Positions 1-8,793 are shown, counted from the first letter of the stretch. The stretch: 64,000 nt of DNA from Myceligenerans pegani (GCF_014892515.1 NZ_JADBGR010000104.1:109826-173825); one strand, 5' to 3'. A program made the numbers and translations. The notes: a model not told the origin generated them from the sequence alone.

Positions 1-664
1 GGTCGCCGGCGAGGAAGAGCAGGACTGCCTTCACCCGGCGGTTGACCTCCGGATCGTCCACGAGCCCGAGCTTGGCGAAGATCGAGTTCGCGTGCTTCTC
101 CACGGCGTGGCGGGTGACGCCGAGCGACTCGGCCACCGCGGCGTTGCTGCTCCCGGTGGCGATCTCGGCCAGCACCTCCCGCTCCCGCTGCGTGAGGGTA
201 GCGATCGGCGAGTCCACGAGCCGTGACCGGGACCGGATCATCGTCTCGACCACCTCGCCGTCGATGTAGGACCCGCCCGCCGCGGCGGCCCGGATCGCGT
301 GGACCAGCTGGTCCAGGTCGTCCACGTGGTCCTTGAGCAGATAGGCCCGGCCCCGCGACCCGCCGCGCAGCACCTCGAGCGCGTAGACGGGATCGGCGAA
401 CTGGGAGATCACGACGACCCCGATGTCGGGGTACTCGTCGCGGAGCACGCGAGCCGCCCGGACGCCCTCGTCGGTGTTGTCGGGAGGCATCCGGATGTCC
501 GTGAGCACCACGTCCGGGACGTGCCGGCGTACGGCGGACAGGAGCTCGGGCAGAGAGCCGCAGACCGCGCACAGCTCGAACCCCTCGACACCGCGGAGAA
601 GGCTCGCCAGCCCCTGCCGCACCAGCAGGTTGTCCTCCGCGAGCACGAGCCGCAAGCCACCCAT
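1..664 (-). CDS. LuxR/NarL-family response regulator (C-terminus beyond window)
   Basis: Reading leftward from an ATG at 664, the frame stays open to the window edge, so the last residues are missing. The N-terminus is a receiver domain: acidic pair in LAEDN, phosphoacceptor Asp in the DVVLTDIRMPP stretch, and the conserved Lys in YLLKDHV. A NarL/FixJ helix-turn-helix follows (LTQREREVLAEIATG, then NAAVAESLGVTRHAVEKH). It should be phosphorylated by a sensor kinase, probably encoded beyond the left edge, and bind DNA as a dimer. An in-frame GTG at 673 is an alternative start. The gene is divergent from the FG-GAP protein gene. Confidence 0.85.
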   Translation of the reverse strand, partial: MGGLRLVLAEDNLLVRQGLASLLRGVEGFELCAVCGSLPELLSAVRRHVPDVVLTDIRMPPDNTDEGVRAARVLRDEYPDIGVVVISQFADPVYALEVLRGGSRGRAYLLKDHVDDLDQLVHAIRAAAAGGSYIDGEVVETMIRSRSRLVDSPIATLTQREREVLAEIATGSSNAAVAESLGVTRHAVEKHANSIFAKLGLVDDPEVNRRVKAVLLFLAGD

Positions 665-707
665 GTCCGCCACAGTAGTCCACCGCGTGCCACCGGGTCG
701 GGGTGCC

Positions 708-730
708 TTCCGCACCGTCACGGTGCGGAA
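708..730. promoter_or_regulatory. Perfect palindrome between divergent genes
   Basis: TTCCGCACCG and its exact reverse complement are separated by three bases. The palindrome lies 44 bp from the response-regulator start and 115 bp from the FG-GAP start. It could be an operator, possibly for the response regulator itself, or a transcribed hairpin. No T-run follows, so a terminator is less likely. Confidence 0.45.
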
Positions 731-844
731 AGCCCTACCGGCGACTGCAGGTCGACGGTGGTGCTGGTCCTCTGTCGCGAACCGGCGACCTCGCAGCAGG
801 CTGGGCGGGTCCAGCTCCACCGTCCTCATGCGAAGGAGGCAACC

Positions 845-2476
845 ATGGCACCGTACCGGTTGCTGTCATCCGTCCTCGCCGCCACGCTGGCACTCGTCGT
901 CCTCCCCGTACCGGCCGGGGCGGCGGCGGACCCGCCGGATCCGGACGAGACCGTCTGCGACTTCGACGACGACGGCCACAACGACCTCGCCGTCGGGGTT
1001 CCCGGAGAGGACAATCGCGGGGCGGTGAACATCGAGTACCACGACGGGTACTTCCCGCACGTGCCCGCGATCATCCACCCGCCCGGGGACGTCGAGGGCG
1101 GCTCGGACTTCGGTGCCGCGCTGTCCTGCGGCGACTTCGACCACGACGGGGTCGCCGACCTCGCCGTCGGCGCTCCCCAGGCGCGGCCCGGCGGGCGCGT
1201 CTACATCTACTGGGGCGACACCCAGCGGCCACTGAGGTCCTACGTCTGGTTCTCCCAGAACAACAGCCACGTCCCGGGGACGGCGTCGTCGGGGGAGTGG
1301 TTCGGGTTCTCCCTCGCCGCCGGTGACTTCAACGCGGACGGCCGGGACGACCTGGCGGTCGGCATCCCGCGCGACTCCGATCCGGAGAAACAGGCCGGTA
1401 GCGTCGCCGTCGTCTACGGCAGCGCCGCCGGCTGGCTCAACGGGCCGCTGGGGCCGGTGTCCCTGCTCACCGGCGGCTACAAGGAGAACCCGCTCGAGAA
1501 CTCGCACCAGCTCTTCGGCTGGTCGCTCGCCGCGGCCCCGCTCGTCGCCGGCGGAGGTGACGACCTCGCCGTCGGAGCTCCCGCGACCTCTGTGCCCGGC
1601 GACGGCTTCAACTGCACGTGGGAGTGCATTCTCTACGCCGGGCGCGTCTACGTGTTCCGCAGCCAGGTCGACAGCCTGCTGTCGTACCAGATGCTGGAGG
1701 CCTCGGACTTCGCGGCCCCGGCCGGCCAGCAGTTCGCCCGCTTCGGCACCAGTCTCGCGGCCGGCGACTTCGACGGTTCCGGCGGCTCGGCCGGCCTGGC
1801 GATCGGAGCGCCGGACCACGACGTCCCCGGCGCGTCGTACGCCGGCCTCGTGTACGTGGCGCGCGGCAGCGGGGCGGGCCCGGTCCCCGAGTACGACGGT
1901 GTGCTCGAACAGTCCGACGCCGGCGGTGCGGTCGAGACCGGGGACCGGTTCGGTACCGCACTGGCCGCGGGCGACCTGGACGTCGACGGCATCGACGACC
2001 TGGCCGTCGGCGTTCCGGGCGAAGACGTCAAGGTCGGCTCTTCCGACGCCGTGGACGCGGGAGCCGTGTTCGTCGTGTACGGCAGCTCGTCCTCGAGCAG
2101 CTACTGGCAGTCGCATCGAGTTCTGGTGCAGGGAACCTACGGGCTTGCCGGAAGCCCGGAGACGCACGACTACTTCGGCGGGGCCCTGGCCGTGCTCCCG
2201 CTCCTGGCCTACGACGACCTGGTGATCGGAGCACCCGGTGAGGAGGGACCTTCCGGCGTGCAGCCCGACACCGATCACGCCGGTCACGTGATGATCGCCA
2301 TCGGCTATCCCGACCAGGGTCCGGTCAGCGACCCCGAGCTCAGCCTGAACCAGGACACCGGGGCGCCCTATCACGTCGCCGACCAGCGCGAAGTGGTGTC
2401 CAGCGACGCACCCGTCGGAGCCTCCGTCACCTTCGTCGGTGCCGGTGAGTGGTTCGGCTGGAGCATGGGGCAGTAG
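845..2476 (+). CDS. Secreted FG-GAP repeat (integrin-alpha-like) beta-propeller protein
   Basis: 543 residues. The ATG at 845 is chosen because GGAGG lies just upstream and a Sec signal peptide follows directly (hydrophobic core SSVLAATLALVVL, cleavage near AGAAA). The mature part is built of about seven FG-GAP/integrin-alpha-like repeats, each with a DxDxDGxxD-type calcium loop followed by DLAVGxP (for example GDFDHDGVADLAVGAP and GDLDVDGIDDLAVGVP). That count fits a seven-bladed propeller. No catalytic domain or anchor is visible, so it is probably an extracellular calcium-binding or adhesion protein. It stands alone on its strand, 52 bp before the next gene. Confidence 0.8.
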   Translation: MAPYRLLSSVLAATLALVVLPVPAGAAADPPDPDETVCDFDDDGHNDLAVGVPGEDNRGAVNIEYHDGYFPHVPAIIHPPGDVEGGSDFGAALSCGDFDHDGVADLAVGAPQARPGGRVYIYWGDTQRPLRSYVWFSQNNSHVPGTASSGEWFGFSLAAGDFNADGRDDLAVGIPRDSDPEKQAGSVAVVYGSAAGWLNGPLGPVSLLTGGYKENPLENSHQLFGWSLAAAPLVAGGGDDLAVGAPATSVPGDGFNCTWECILYAGRVYVFRSQVDSLLSYQMLEASDFAAPAGQQFARFGTSLAAGDFDGSGGSAGLAIGAPDHDVPGASYAGLVYVARGSGAGPVPEYDGVLEQSDAGGAVETGDRFGTALAAGDLDVDGIDDLAVGVPGEDVKVGSSDAVDAGAVFVVYGSSSSSSYWQSHRVLVQGTYGLAGSPETHDYFGGALAVLPLLAYDDLVIGAPGEEGPSGVQPDTDHAGHVMIAIGYPDQGPVSDPELSLNQDTGAPYHVADQREVVSSDAPVGASVTFVGAGEWFGWSMGQ

Positions 2477-2528
2477 ACGATCGCGGCCGGGCTTGGATCC
2501 GCGTCCACAGCACGACAGACTCGGGCGA

Positions 2529-3650
2529 ATGAGGAGAACCGCAAACGTACTCGCGCTCGTCGTCGTCGCCGGTGTCGCGCTCGCCGGATGTGGTGCCGCT
2601 CCGGGCGAGGGCCCGGAGCGGGACCCGATCACGTCGCCGGCGGCGCCGCGGGCCACGCCCGCCGTGCCGTCGTCGTCCGCGGCCGCCGTCGAATCCGTCG
2701 GGGAACCACGGGCCGTGGCGACCGGGCTCGCCGCCCCCTGGTCGGTCGCGTTCCTCGGTACGACGGCGCTGATCAGCGAGCGCGACAGCGCCGACGTGCG
2801 GGAGCTGCTCGACGACGGGAGCACGCGCGTCGTCGGCACGATCGAGGGCGTCAGCCCCGAGGGCGAGGGCGGCCTGCTCGGGCTGGCCGTGGACGACGAC
2901 GGGCGCCTCTACGCGTACTCGACCGGGGCGGGCGGCAACCGCGTGCAGCGGATCGAGCTCACGGGTGAGCCCGGCTCGCTCGGCCTCGGGCAGGCCGAGA
3001 CGATCCTCGACGGGATCCCGTCCGCGAGCTTCCACGACGGCGGGCGGATCGCGTTCGGGCCCGACGGCATGCTCTACGTGACGACGGGCGACGCGGGCGA
3101 CGGGGACGCCGCGCAGGACCTGGACAGCCTGGCCGGGAAGATCCTGCGCATGACGCCCGACGGCGACGTCCCGGACGACAACCCGTTCGACGGCTCGCTC
3201 GTCCTCAGCTACGGCCACCGCAACCCGCAGGGCATCGACTGGGCCGACGACGGGACGATGTTCGCCTCGGAGTTCGGGCAGAACACGTGGGACGAACTGA
3301 ACGTCATCACGCCCGGCGGCAACTACGGCTGGCCGGTCGTCGAGGGCGTGGCGGGCGACGAGCGGTACGTCGATCCGGTGCAGCAGTGGAGCCCGGCCGA
3401 GGCGAGCCCGAGCGGGATCGAGATCATCGGCGGCACGATCTTCGTCGCCAACCTGCGCGGTGCGGTGCTCCGCGCCGTGCCGGTCGCGCAGCCCTCGGAG
3501 TCCGCCGAGTACTACGCGGGGGAGTTCGGGCGGCTCCGTGACGTCACGGCGTCGCCCGACGGCGACCTGTGGTTCCTCACCAACAACACGGACGGCCGGG
3601 GCGACCCCGGGCCCGACGACGACCGCCTGATGGCGGTGGCGGTGGAGTAG
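2529..3650 (+). CDS. PQQ-dependent glucose/sorbosone dehydrogenase-like lipoprotein
   Basis: 373 residues. The start at 2529 gives a lipoprotein signal with lipobox LAGC (Cys21), so the protein should be anchored on the outer face of the membrane. The body matches the soluble aldose-sugar dehydrogenase (YliI/GSDH) propeller family: GGRIAFGPDGMLYVTTGDAGD, AGKILRMTPDG, YGHRNPQGIDW and GGNYGWP are its landmarks. Members oxidise aldose sugars with PQQ. Whether this strain makes PQQ is not shown here. A short Ser/Ala/Pro-rich linker separates the lipid anchor from the propeller. Confidence 0.85.
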   Translation: MRRTANVLALVVVAGVALAGCGAAPGEGPERDPITSPAAPRATPAVPSSSAAAVESVGEPRAVATGLAAPWSVAFLGTTALISERDSADVRELLDDGSTRVVGTIEGVSPEGEGGLLGLAVDDDGRLYAYSTGAGGNRVQRIELTGEPGSLGLGQAETILDGIPSASFHDGGRIAFGPDGMLYVTTGDAGDGDAAQDLDSLAGKILRMTPDGDVPDDNPFDGSLVLSYGHRNPQGIDWADDGTMFASEFGQNTWDELNVITPGGNYGWPVVEGVAGDERYVDPVQQWSPAEASPSGIEIIGGTIFVANLRGAVLRAVPVAQPSESAEYYAGEFGRLRDVTASPDGDLWFLTNNTDGRGDPGPDDDRLMAVAVE

Positions 3651-3664
3651 GAGAGGGGTCGCGG

Positions 3665-4597
3665 TCAGGCGGCGTCCGCGCGGACGACGGCGACCGGGTG
3701 GCGCGCGTGGGAGACCACGGTGTGGCTGACGGACCCGAGCAGCGCGGCCCGGATCTCGCCGCGTCCGCGCGTGCCGACGACGGTGAGGGCGGCGTCGCGC
3801 GACAGCTCGACCAGCACGTCGCCGGCCCGGCCCTCCGCGACCCGCACGGTGACGTCGGGCTCGGGTCCGGCGGCCCCGACGTCCGCGGCGGCGCGGGCGA
3901 CCAGTTGGCTGACCGACGACTCGGCGCGCGTCTCCGCCTGTGCGTGCTGGTGCTCGGCCTCGACGGCGACCTCCGTGTGCCCGGGATCGAAGAACGGGAG
4001 GGTCGGCGCCTCCGCGCGGTAGGCGTGGATCGCGACGAGCCGCGCGGATCGCCGGGCCGCCTCCCGGAGCGCGAACCGCAGGGCGGCGTCGCCGTGCTCC
4101 GATCCGTCGACCCCGACGACGATCGACCCGTCGTCCGGCGGCACGTCCTCCGGCGACGGCACCACCACGGTCGGGCAGGGCGCGTGCGGCACCACCTGCC
4201 CGCTCACGGAGCCCATCGCGATGGCCGCGGCGGTGCCCAGCCCGCGGGTGCCGACGACGAGCAGCCCCGCGCCGTCGCGCGCCGCCTCGAGCAGGGCGTC
4301 CCCGGGAGGAAGGAGGGCGAGGTGGGTGTCCAGCCGGACGCCCGGGGCTCGCTCGTCGACCCGCCGCCCGGCGTCCGCGAGGACCTCCTCGGCGGCCTGG
4401 CGCAGGTCGTCCGCAGCCGGTACGACGGTCGTGCCCCCGAGCGGCCCGACCGTGACCGACGTGTGGAGGCCGTACACGACGAGCAGGCTCGTCTCCCGGA
4501 TCTGGGCCTCGGTCGTGGCCCAGTCCAGCGCGACGACGCTGTCGGGCGAGCCGTCGACGCCGACGACGATATGGCCGTCCGTGCTGTGACCGTTCAT
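3665..4597 (-). CDS. Tandem universal stress protein (UspA domain x2)
   Basis: 310 residues with two Usp domains (about 8-150 and 160-305). Both keep the ATP-binding signature G-x2-G-x9-G-S: GTRGLGTAAAIAMGS in the first and GTRGRGEIRAALLGS in the second. Each domain opens with an IVVGVDGS strand. Tandem-domain Usp proteins in actinobacteria bind ATP and are typically induced by hypoxia or stationary phase. The gene is convergent with the sugar dehydrogenase (14 bp apart) and divergent from the molybdenum HTH gene. Confidence 0.9.
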   Translation of the reverse strand: MNGHSTDGHIVVGVDGSPDSVVALDWATTEAQIRETSLLVVYGLHTSVTVGPLGGTTVVPAADDLRQAAEEVLADAGRRVDERAPGVRLDTHLALLPPGDALLEAARDGAGLLVVGTRGLGTAAAIAMGSVSGQVVPHAPCPTVVVPSPEDVPPDDGSIVVGVDGSEHGDAALRFALREAARRSARLVAIHAYRAEAPTLPFFDPGHTEVAVEAEHQHAQAETRAESSVSQLVARAAADVGAAGPEPDVTVRVAEGRAGDVLVELSRDAALTVVGTRGRGEIRAALLGSVSHTVVSHARHPVAVVRADAA

Positions 4598-4784
4598 GTC
4601 AGCCGCTCCGTTCGAGGATGTCGGTGCGCCGGGTCTGTCGTGCGCGCCGGGTCGGTGGCGGTGCTCGCGTCTCCCTCCAGGTAATCACGGTGCCCCGGAT
4701 CCGCACGCGGAGGACGGCAGATGGGGGGCCCGCGCTCGCGGGAGAAATCTTGGATATTGCCCGCAGGTGCGGCACAGTGAGCGT

Positions 4785-5177
4785 ATGGAGTACCGAATCG
4801 CGGAAGCCGCCGAGCTGCTCGGCGTCAGCGACGACACGATGCGGCGCTGGGCCGACGCCGGGCGCGTCCCCACCGGCACCCGAAACGGGCGCGCGGTCAT
4901 CCCCGGCGCAGCACTGGCGGAGCTGGCCGCCTCCCTCGTCGACACCGGCGAGCACGCGCGCACCCGCAGCGGCTCCGTGAGCGCACGCAACCGGATGACG
5001 GGGCTCGTCACGCGCGTCACCAAGGACACCGTGATGGCCCAGATCGAGATGGTCTGCGGCCCGTACCGGATGGTCTCCCTGATGAGCGCCGAGGCCGCCA
5101 CGGAGCTGGGCCTGGAGCCGGGCGTCCGCGCCATCGCCTCGGTCAAGGCGACCACCGTGGTCGTGGAGCGGGCGTGA
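4785..5177 (+). CDS. HTH-Mop (TOBE) molybdopterin/molybdate-binding protein
   Basis: 130 residues. Residues 1-55 are a MerR/excisionase-type helix-turn-helix (YRIAEAAELLGVSDDTMRRW). Residues about 65-130 are a Mop/TOBE molybdate-binding domain (SARNRMTGLVTRV...VSLMSAEAATELGLEPG). This architecture is common next to actinobacterial mod operons, where it is thought to sense or store molybdate and control uptake. The ATG at 4785 has no good Shine-Dalgarno sequence. It is the first gene of the HTH-modABC cluster, 134 bp before modA. Confidence 0.8.
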   Translation: MEYRIAEAAELLGVSDDTMRRWADAGRVPTGTRNGRAVIPGAALAELAASLVDTGEHARTRSGSVSARNRMTGLVTRVTKDTVMAQIEMVCGPYRMVSLMSAEAATELGLEPGVRAIASVKATTVVVERA

Positions 5178-5198
5178 CCGGCCGGGGCTCCGCTGCGC

Positions 5199-5256
5199 TC
5201 GGCAGTTCGTCGGGTGATCGGCGGCCCGAGGTGCCGATCATCAGGCAGACTGCCGA
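5199..5256 (+). promoter_or_regulatory. Inverted repeat in the modA leader
   Basis: Two 24-nt arms (5199-5222 and 5233-5256) flank a 10-nt loop. The outer 8 bp (TCGGCAGT/ACTGCCGA) and inner 8 bp (TGATCGGC/GCCGATCA) are perfect, separated by an unpaired 8 + 8 internal loop. It lies between the HTH-Mop gene and modA. It could be an operator for the HTH-Mop protein or an RNA structure controlling modA. I see no similarity to the Moco riboswitch. Confidence 0.5.
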
Positions 5257-5311
5257 AGACTGCGGCAGGAGGGCGGGCCCCTGCCGGGTCAGGCCCGCGG
5301 GGGATCGCGCG

Positions 5312-6085
5312 ATGACGGGTGCTCGGCGCCGCACCCAGCGTCTCGTCGCGGCGACGATCCTCGTGCCGGCTGCCGCCGTCGTCCTTGCCGGATGTGGCGC
5401 CGTCGGGGGCGGGGCCAGGGACGACACGCTCCAGGTGCTCGCCGCGGCCTCCCTCACCGACGCGTTCACCGAACTCGGGGAGCGGTTCGAGGCCGAGCAC
5501 GACGGCGTGGAGGTCCAGTTCTCGTTCGGCTCCAGCACCGACCTCGCCGAGCAGGCCGCCGACGGCGCCCCCGGCGACGTCCTCGCCACCGCGGACGAGG
5601 CCGCGATGGAGATCGCCGGAGCCGCGGGCGCCGTCGTCGACCCCGTGGTGTTCGCGACGAACACGCTGGTGATCGTCACGCCTCCGGGCAACCCGGCGGC
5701 CGTCCGGTCCCTCGGCGACCTGGCCGGCGCCACCTGGGTCCGCTGCGCGGACGAGGTCCCGTGCGGCAGGGCCGCGCGCGCCCTCCTGGACGACGCCGGG
5801 GTCGGCGCCCGCCCGGCGAGCCTCGAGGAGGACGCCCGCGCCACGCTCGACAAGGTGGTCTCCGGCGAGGCGGAGGCCGCCCTCGTCTACGCCACCGACG
5901 CCGCCTCCGCGGGCGACGCCGTCACCGCCGTCGAGGTCCCGGGAGCGGACGGTGAGCGCAACGCCTACCTCATGGCGCCCCTCGCCCAGGCGGGCGACGC
6001 GGAGCTCGCGGTGGAGTGGGCCGACTTCGTGACCGGCCCGGAGGGCGGGTCGGTCCTGACGGCGGCGGGGTTCTCCCGGCCATGA
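5312..6085 (+). CDS. modA: Molybdate ABC transporter substrate-binding lipoprotein
   Basis: 257 residues. The ATG at 5312 yields a lipoprotein signal peptide (LVPAAAVVLAGC), so the protein is tethered outside the membrane. The mature domain is ModA-type: LQVLAAASLTDAFTELGERFE, QFSFGSSTDLAEQ, GAPGDVLATAD, ATNTLVIVTPPGNP. It binds molybdate or tungstate and delivers it to ModB. The stop overlaps the modB start (ATGA). A longer reading frame exists upstream, but it would bury the signal peptide. Confidence 0.92.
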   Translation: MTGARRRTQRLVAATILVPAAAVVLAGCGAVGGGARDDTLQVLAAASLTDAFTELGERFEAEHDGVEVQFSFGSSTDLAEQAADGAPGDVLATADEAAMEIAGAAGAVVDPVVFATNTLVIVTPPGNPAAVRSLGDLAGATWVRCADEVPCGRAARALLDDAGVGARPASLEEDARATLDKVVSGEAEAALVYATDAASAGDAVTAVEVPGADGERNAYLMAPLAQAGDAELAVEWADFVTGPEGGSVLTAAGFSRP

Positions 6086-7005
6086 GGCGCACGACGACGG
6101 ACGACGCTCCCCGCGAACCGGACGACCGGCGGCGCCTCCGGTTCCGGCGGGCTCCGGCGACCGGCCCGGCGGCGCGACCGCCGTCGGTCATCCCGGCCGG
6201 TGGGGCTCGGCGGCGCCGGGACCCCCTCGGCCGCGCCCCGCTCGTGCTGGTCGTGCCCGCCGCGCTGGCCGTTCTGCTGCTCGTGGTCCCGCTGATCACG
6301 ATGGTGCTCGCAACCGACCCGGCGAGCCTGGTCGCCGCGCTCGGCTCCGCGGCCGTCCGCGACGCGCTGTGGCTCTCGGTCGTCACCTCGACGGCCGCGA
6401 TCGCGATCTGCCTGGTGCTCGGGCTGCCGCTCGCCTGGGTACTCGCGCGGGTGGACTTCCCCGGGCGCCGGCTGGTGCGCTCGCTCGTCATCGTGCCGAT
6501 GGTGCTCCCGCCCGTCGTCGCCGGCATCGCCCTGCGCACGGCGTTCGGCCGCTCCGGATTCCTCGGGGCGCCGCTCCTCGACCTGACGGGGTTCGCGTTC
6601 CCCTACACCACCTGGGGTGTCGTCCTCGCGCACGTCTTCGTGGCGCTGCCGTTCGTCGTCATCAGCACGGAGGGCGGCCTGCGCGCGGCCGGTGCCGGGT
6701 ACGACGACGCCGCGGCGACCCTCGGTGCCTCCCGCTGGCTCACGTTCCGCCGTGTCACCGTCCCGCTCGCGCTGCCCGGCATCGCCGCCGCCCTCGTCCT
6801 CGGCTGGGCCCGCTCGCTCGGGGAGTTCGGTGCCACGATCACGTTCAACGGCAACTATCCCGGGGTCACGCAGACGATGCCGATCCTCGTCTACGTCGAA
6901 CGCCAGGCCGACACCGACGCCGTGCTCGCGCTCAGCCTCGTCATGCTCGTCGTGTCGGTGGGAGTGCTGGTCGCGCTCCGCGATCGCTGGCTGGTGACGG
7001 CGTGA
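6082..7005 (+). CDS. modB: Molybdate ABC transporter permease
   Basis: 307 residues. A charged, Arg-rich N-terminus of about 50 residues precedes five to six hydrophobic segments. The binding-protein-dependent permease EAA motif is visible in the cytoplasmic loop (DDAAATLGASRWLTFRRVTVPLALPGI), with the ModB-like end SLGEFGATITFNGN. It forms the membrane channel with ModC. The start overlaps the modA stop by four bases and its own stop overlaps modC, which points to translational coupling. Confidence 0.92.
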   Translation: MRRTTTDDAPREPDDRRRLRFRRAPATGPAARPPSVIPAGGARRRRDPLGRAPLVLVVPAALAVLLLVVPLITMVLATDPASLVAALGSAAVRDALWLSVVTSTAAIAICLVLGLPLAWVLARVDFPGRRLVRSLVIVPMVLPPVVAGIALRTAFGRSGFLGAPLLDLTGFAFPYTTWGVVLAHVFVALPFVVISTEGGLRAAGAGYDDAAATLGASRWLTFRRVTVPLALPGIAAALVLGWARSLGEFGATITFNGNYPGVTQTMPILVYVERQADTDAVLALSLVMLVVSVGVLVALRDRWLVTA

Positions 7006-7973
7006 GCGGGGGCGGGGGGCCCGGCGGCCTGCTGGCTCGGTTGTCCGTTCCCGGGCGGCTGGACGTCGAACTGACGGCCGAGCCCGGCGACGTCGTCGCC
7101 GTCGTCGGACCCAACGGGGCGGGGAAGACCACGCTCGTGCAGGCGCTCGCCGGCCTGCAGCCCGCGGCCGGGGCGGTGCGGCTCGGCGGGGCCGATCTGA
7201 CGGCGCTGCCGCCGCAGGCGCGCCACGTGGGCGTCGTGTTCCAGGACCGGCGGCTGTTCCCGCACCTCAGCGCGCTGCAGAACGTGGCGTTCGGGCCGCG
7301 CACGCGCGGGGTCGGGGCAGGGCCGGCCCGCGACATCGCACGGGACTGGCTGGACCGGCTCGGTGTGGGCGATCTGGCCGGCCGCCGGCCGGGCGAGCTG
7401 TCCGGGGGGCAGGCGCAGCGGGTCGCGATCGCCCGGGCGCTGGCGACGGACCCCGCGCTGCTGCTCCTCGACGAGCCGTTCACCGGGCTCGACGTCGGTG
7501 TGGCCGCCGCGCTCCGGATCGAGCTGGCGGGACACCTGCGGGACTACGCGGGCGTCACCGTCCTGGTCACCCACGACGCGATCGACGCCCTCACCCTCGC
7601 CACGCGCGTGGCGGTGCTCGACGGCGGCCGCCTGGCGCAGTCCGGGTCGCCGCACGAGGTCGCCGCGCGGCCTCGCACCGAGCACGTGGCCCGGCTGGTC
7701 GGGCTCAACGTGATCCGCGAAGGCGATCACTTCCGGGCATTCCCGCCGTCGGCGGTGACGGTGTCGGTGCACGAGCCGGACGGCTCGGCCCGCAACCGCT
7801 GGCCCGGCACGGTCCGGAGCGCGGCCCCGCACGGCGACGCCGTGCGCCTGCAGGTCCACGGCGACCATCAGCTGATCGCCGACGTCACGCCGGCGGCGAC
7901 GCGGGAGCTGGGCCTGACCCCGGGTCGGCGGGTGTGGCTCTCGGTCAAGGAGACGGCGATCGCGACGTACTGA
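7002..7973 (+). CDS. modC: Molybdate ABC transporter ATP-binding protein
   Basis: 323 residues from a GTG that overlaps the modB stop (GTGA). Walker A is GPNGAGKTT (36-44), the signature is ELSGGQAQR near 131, and Walker B is LLLLDEP. The last 65 residues form a TOBE/Mop domain (WPGTVRSAAPHGDAVRLQV), the molybdate-sensing tail found in ModC. It energises molybdate import. A strong inverted repeat just downstream ends the operon. Confidence 0.93.
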   Translation: MSGGGGPGGLLARLSVPGRLDVELTAEPGDVVAVVGPNGAGKTTLVQALAGLQPAAGAVRLGGADLTALPPQARHVGVVFQDRRLFPHLSALQNVAFGPRTRGVGAGPARDIARDWLDRLGVGDLAGRRPGELSGGQAQRVAIARALATDPALLLLDEPFTGLDVGVAAALRIELAGHLRDYAGVTVLVTHDAIDALTLATRVAVLDGGRLAQSGSPHEVAARPRTEHVARLVGLNVIREGDHFRAFPPSAVTVSVHEPDGSARNRWPGTVRSAAPHGDAVRLQVHGDHQLIADVTPAATRELGLTPGRRVWLSVKETAIATY

Positions 7974-8004
7974 GGGGAGCGGATCGTCGGGTGGTCGGTT
8001 CGAC

Positions 8005-8042
8005 GTCGGATGGTCGGCTCCCCGAGCGGCCGACCATCCGAC
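8005..8042. terminator. Perfect 14-bp hairpin between modC and the Ohr gene
   Basis: GTCGGATGGTCGGC and its exact reverse complement flank a 10-nt loop. It lies 32 bp after the modC stop and before the convergent Ohr gene, so it could stop transcription from both sides. There is no T-run. Its second arm resembles the GGTCGG-type palindromes near 53.2 and 57.9 kb. Confidence 0.6.
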
Positions 8043-8109
8043 AAGGCGCCCGACCTGGCGCGAAAAGTGTGCCAAGCGCGGAGCGCCCTCCTCTGCCGGG
8101 GGAGTGGGG

Positions 8110-8532
8110 TCAGGCCGTGACGACCTTGAGGTCCGTGGGGACGTTGCCGCGGGTCGCGTTCGAGTAGGGGCAGACCTGGTGGGCCGCGGCGACGAGGCGC
8201 TCGGCGGCCGCCTGATCCACGCCGCCGATCTCGACCGTGAGCACGGCCTCGAGGGCGAAGCCGCCCGCGTCGTTCGGGCCGATGCCCACCTCCGCCGTGA
8301 CGGCCGAGTCGCTGATCGGGGCCTTCTCCTGGCGGGCCACGAGCTTGAGCGCGCTGTGGAAGCAGGCCGCCCAGCCGGCGGCGAAGAGCTGCTCCGGGTT
8401 GGTCGCCCCGCCGGCGCCGCCGAGCTCCTTCTGCACGGCGAGGTCGACGTCGAGCAGGCCGTCCGACGTCACGGCGCGGCCGTCGCGGCCGTCCCCGGTG
8501 GCGGTGGCCGAGGCGGTGTAGAGAGCGGTCAT
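8110..8532 (-). CDS. ohr: Organic hydroperoxide resistance protein (Ohr/OsmC family)
   Basis: 140 residues, the usual Ohr length. It carries both redox-active cysteines in their family contexts: AAGWAACFHSAL and HQVCPYSNATRGN. Ohr is a cytoplasmic dithiol peroxidase that detoxifies fatty-acid and other organic hydroperoxides. The ATG at 8532 follows GGAGG. A perfect palindrome in the promoter, and the divergent TetR-type gene (rather than the usual MarR-type OhrR), suggest control by that neighbour. Confidence 0.92.
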   Translation of the reverse strand: MTALYTASATATGDGRDGRAVTSDGLLDVDLAVQKELGGAGGATNPEQLFAAGWAACFHSALKLVARQEKAPISDSAVTAEVGIGPNDAGGFALEAVLTVEIGGVDQAAAERLVAAAHQVCPYSNATRGNVPTDLKVVTA

Positions 8533-8555
8533 GGGTCCTCCGTCGTAGAGTAGAA

Positions 8556-8569
8556 AGAACGATCGTTCT
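8556..8569. promoter_or_regulatory. Palindromic operator AGAACGATCGTTCT in the ohr promoter
   Basis: A perfect 14-bp palindrome 23 bp upstream of the ohr start, in the region where the -10/-35 elements of the leftward promoter should lie. The form is typical of TetR-family operators. The divergent TetR gene at 8804 is the obvious candidate repressor. Confidence 0.6.
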
Positions 8570-8621
8570 ACTTGCGTGCCCACTACATACCGGAATGCAC
8601 TTCCGTGTCAACCCGCGTGGC

Positions 8622-8793
8622 GGCGAGCCGCCGCTACGGTGACGAGCCGCCGCTACGGTGGAGTCAGGAACCATCCGTCACAGAGCAGTCAGGAACAGCC
8701 GTCACGTCGGAGTCGGGAACCACCCGTCGACCGCCGCCCGCCCTGCCCGCGAACACGGGCCGACGAACCCGCCCGCGAACGCGGGCCGACGAA
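8622..8793 (+). repeat. Three successive tandem repeat types in the tetR leader
   Basis: Type a is two 19-bp copies (8622-8640, 8641-8659) differing at one base and sharing CGAGCCGCCGCTACGGT. Type b is three diverged copies of about 25 bp with core AGTCAGGAACCATCCGTC (starting 8662, 8687, 8711). Type c is two 23-bp copies at a 26-bp period (8745-8767, 8771-8793) differing at one base, each with a CCCGCGAAC/GCGGG-like mini-hairpin. The last copy ends on the ribosome-binding site of the TetR gene. Confidence 0.8.

Noticed and set aside
866-2839. Long open frame of 657 codons on the minus strand opposite the FG-GAP gene
   Set aside because: It is antisense to two clear genes, has no domain sense, and long open shadows are expected at this GC content.
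5177-5312. modA starting upstream near 5174
   Set aside because: That start would overlap the preceding gene and place about 46 unrelated residues before an obvious lipoprotein signal; the ATG at 5312 fits.
8622-8793. CRISPR or integron array in the tetR leader
   Set aside because: Three different short tandem repeats with no spacers, no cas genes or integrase.
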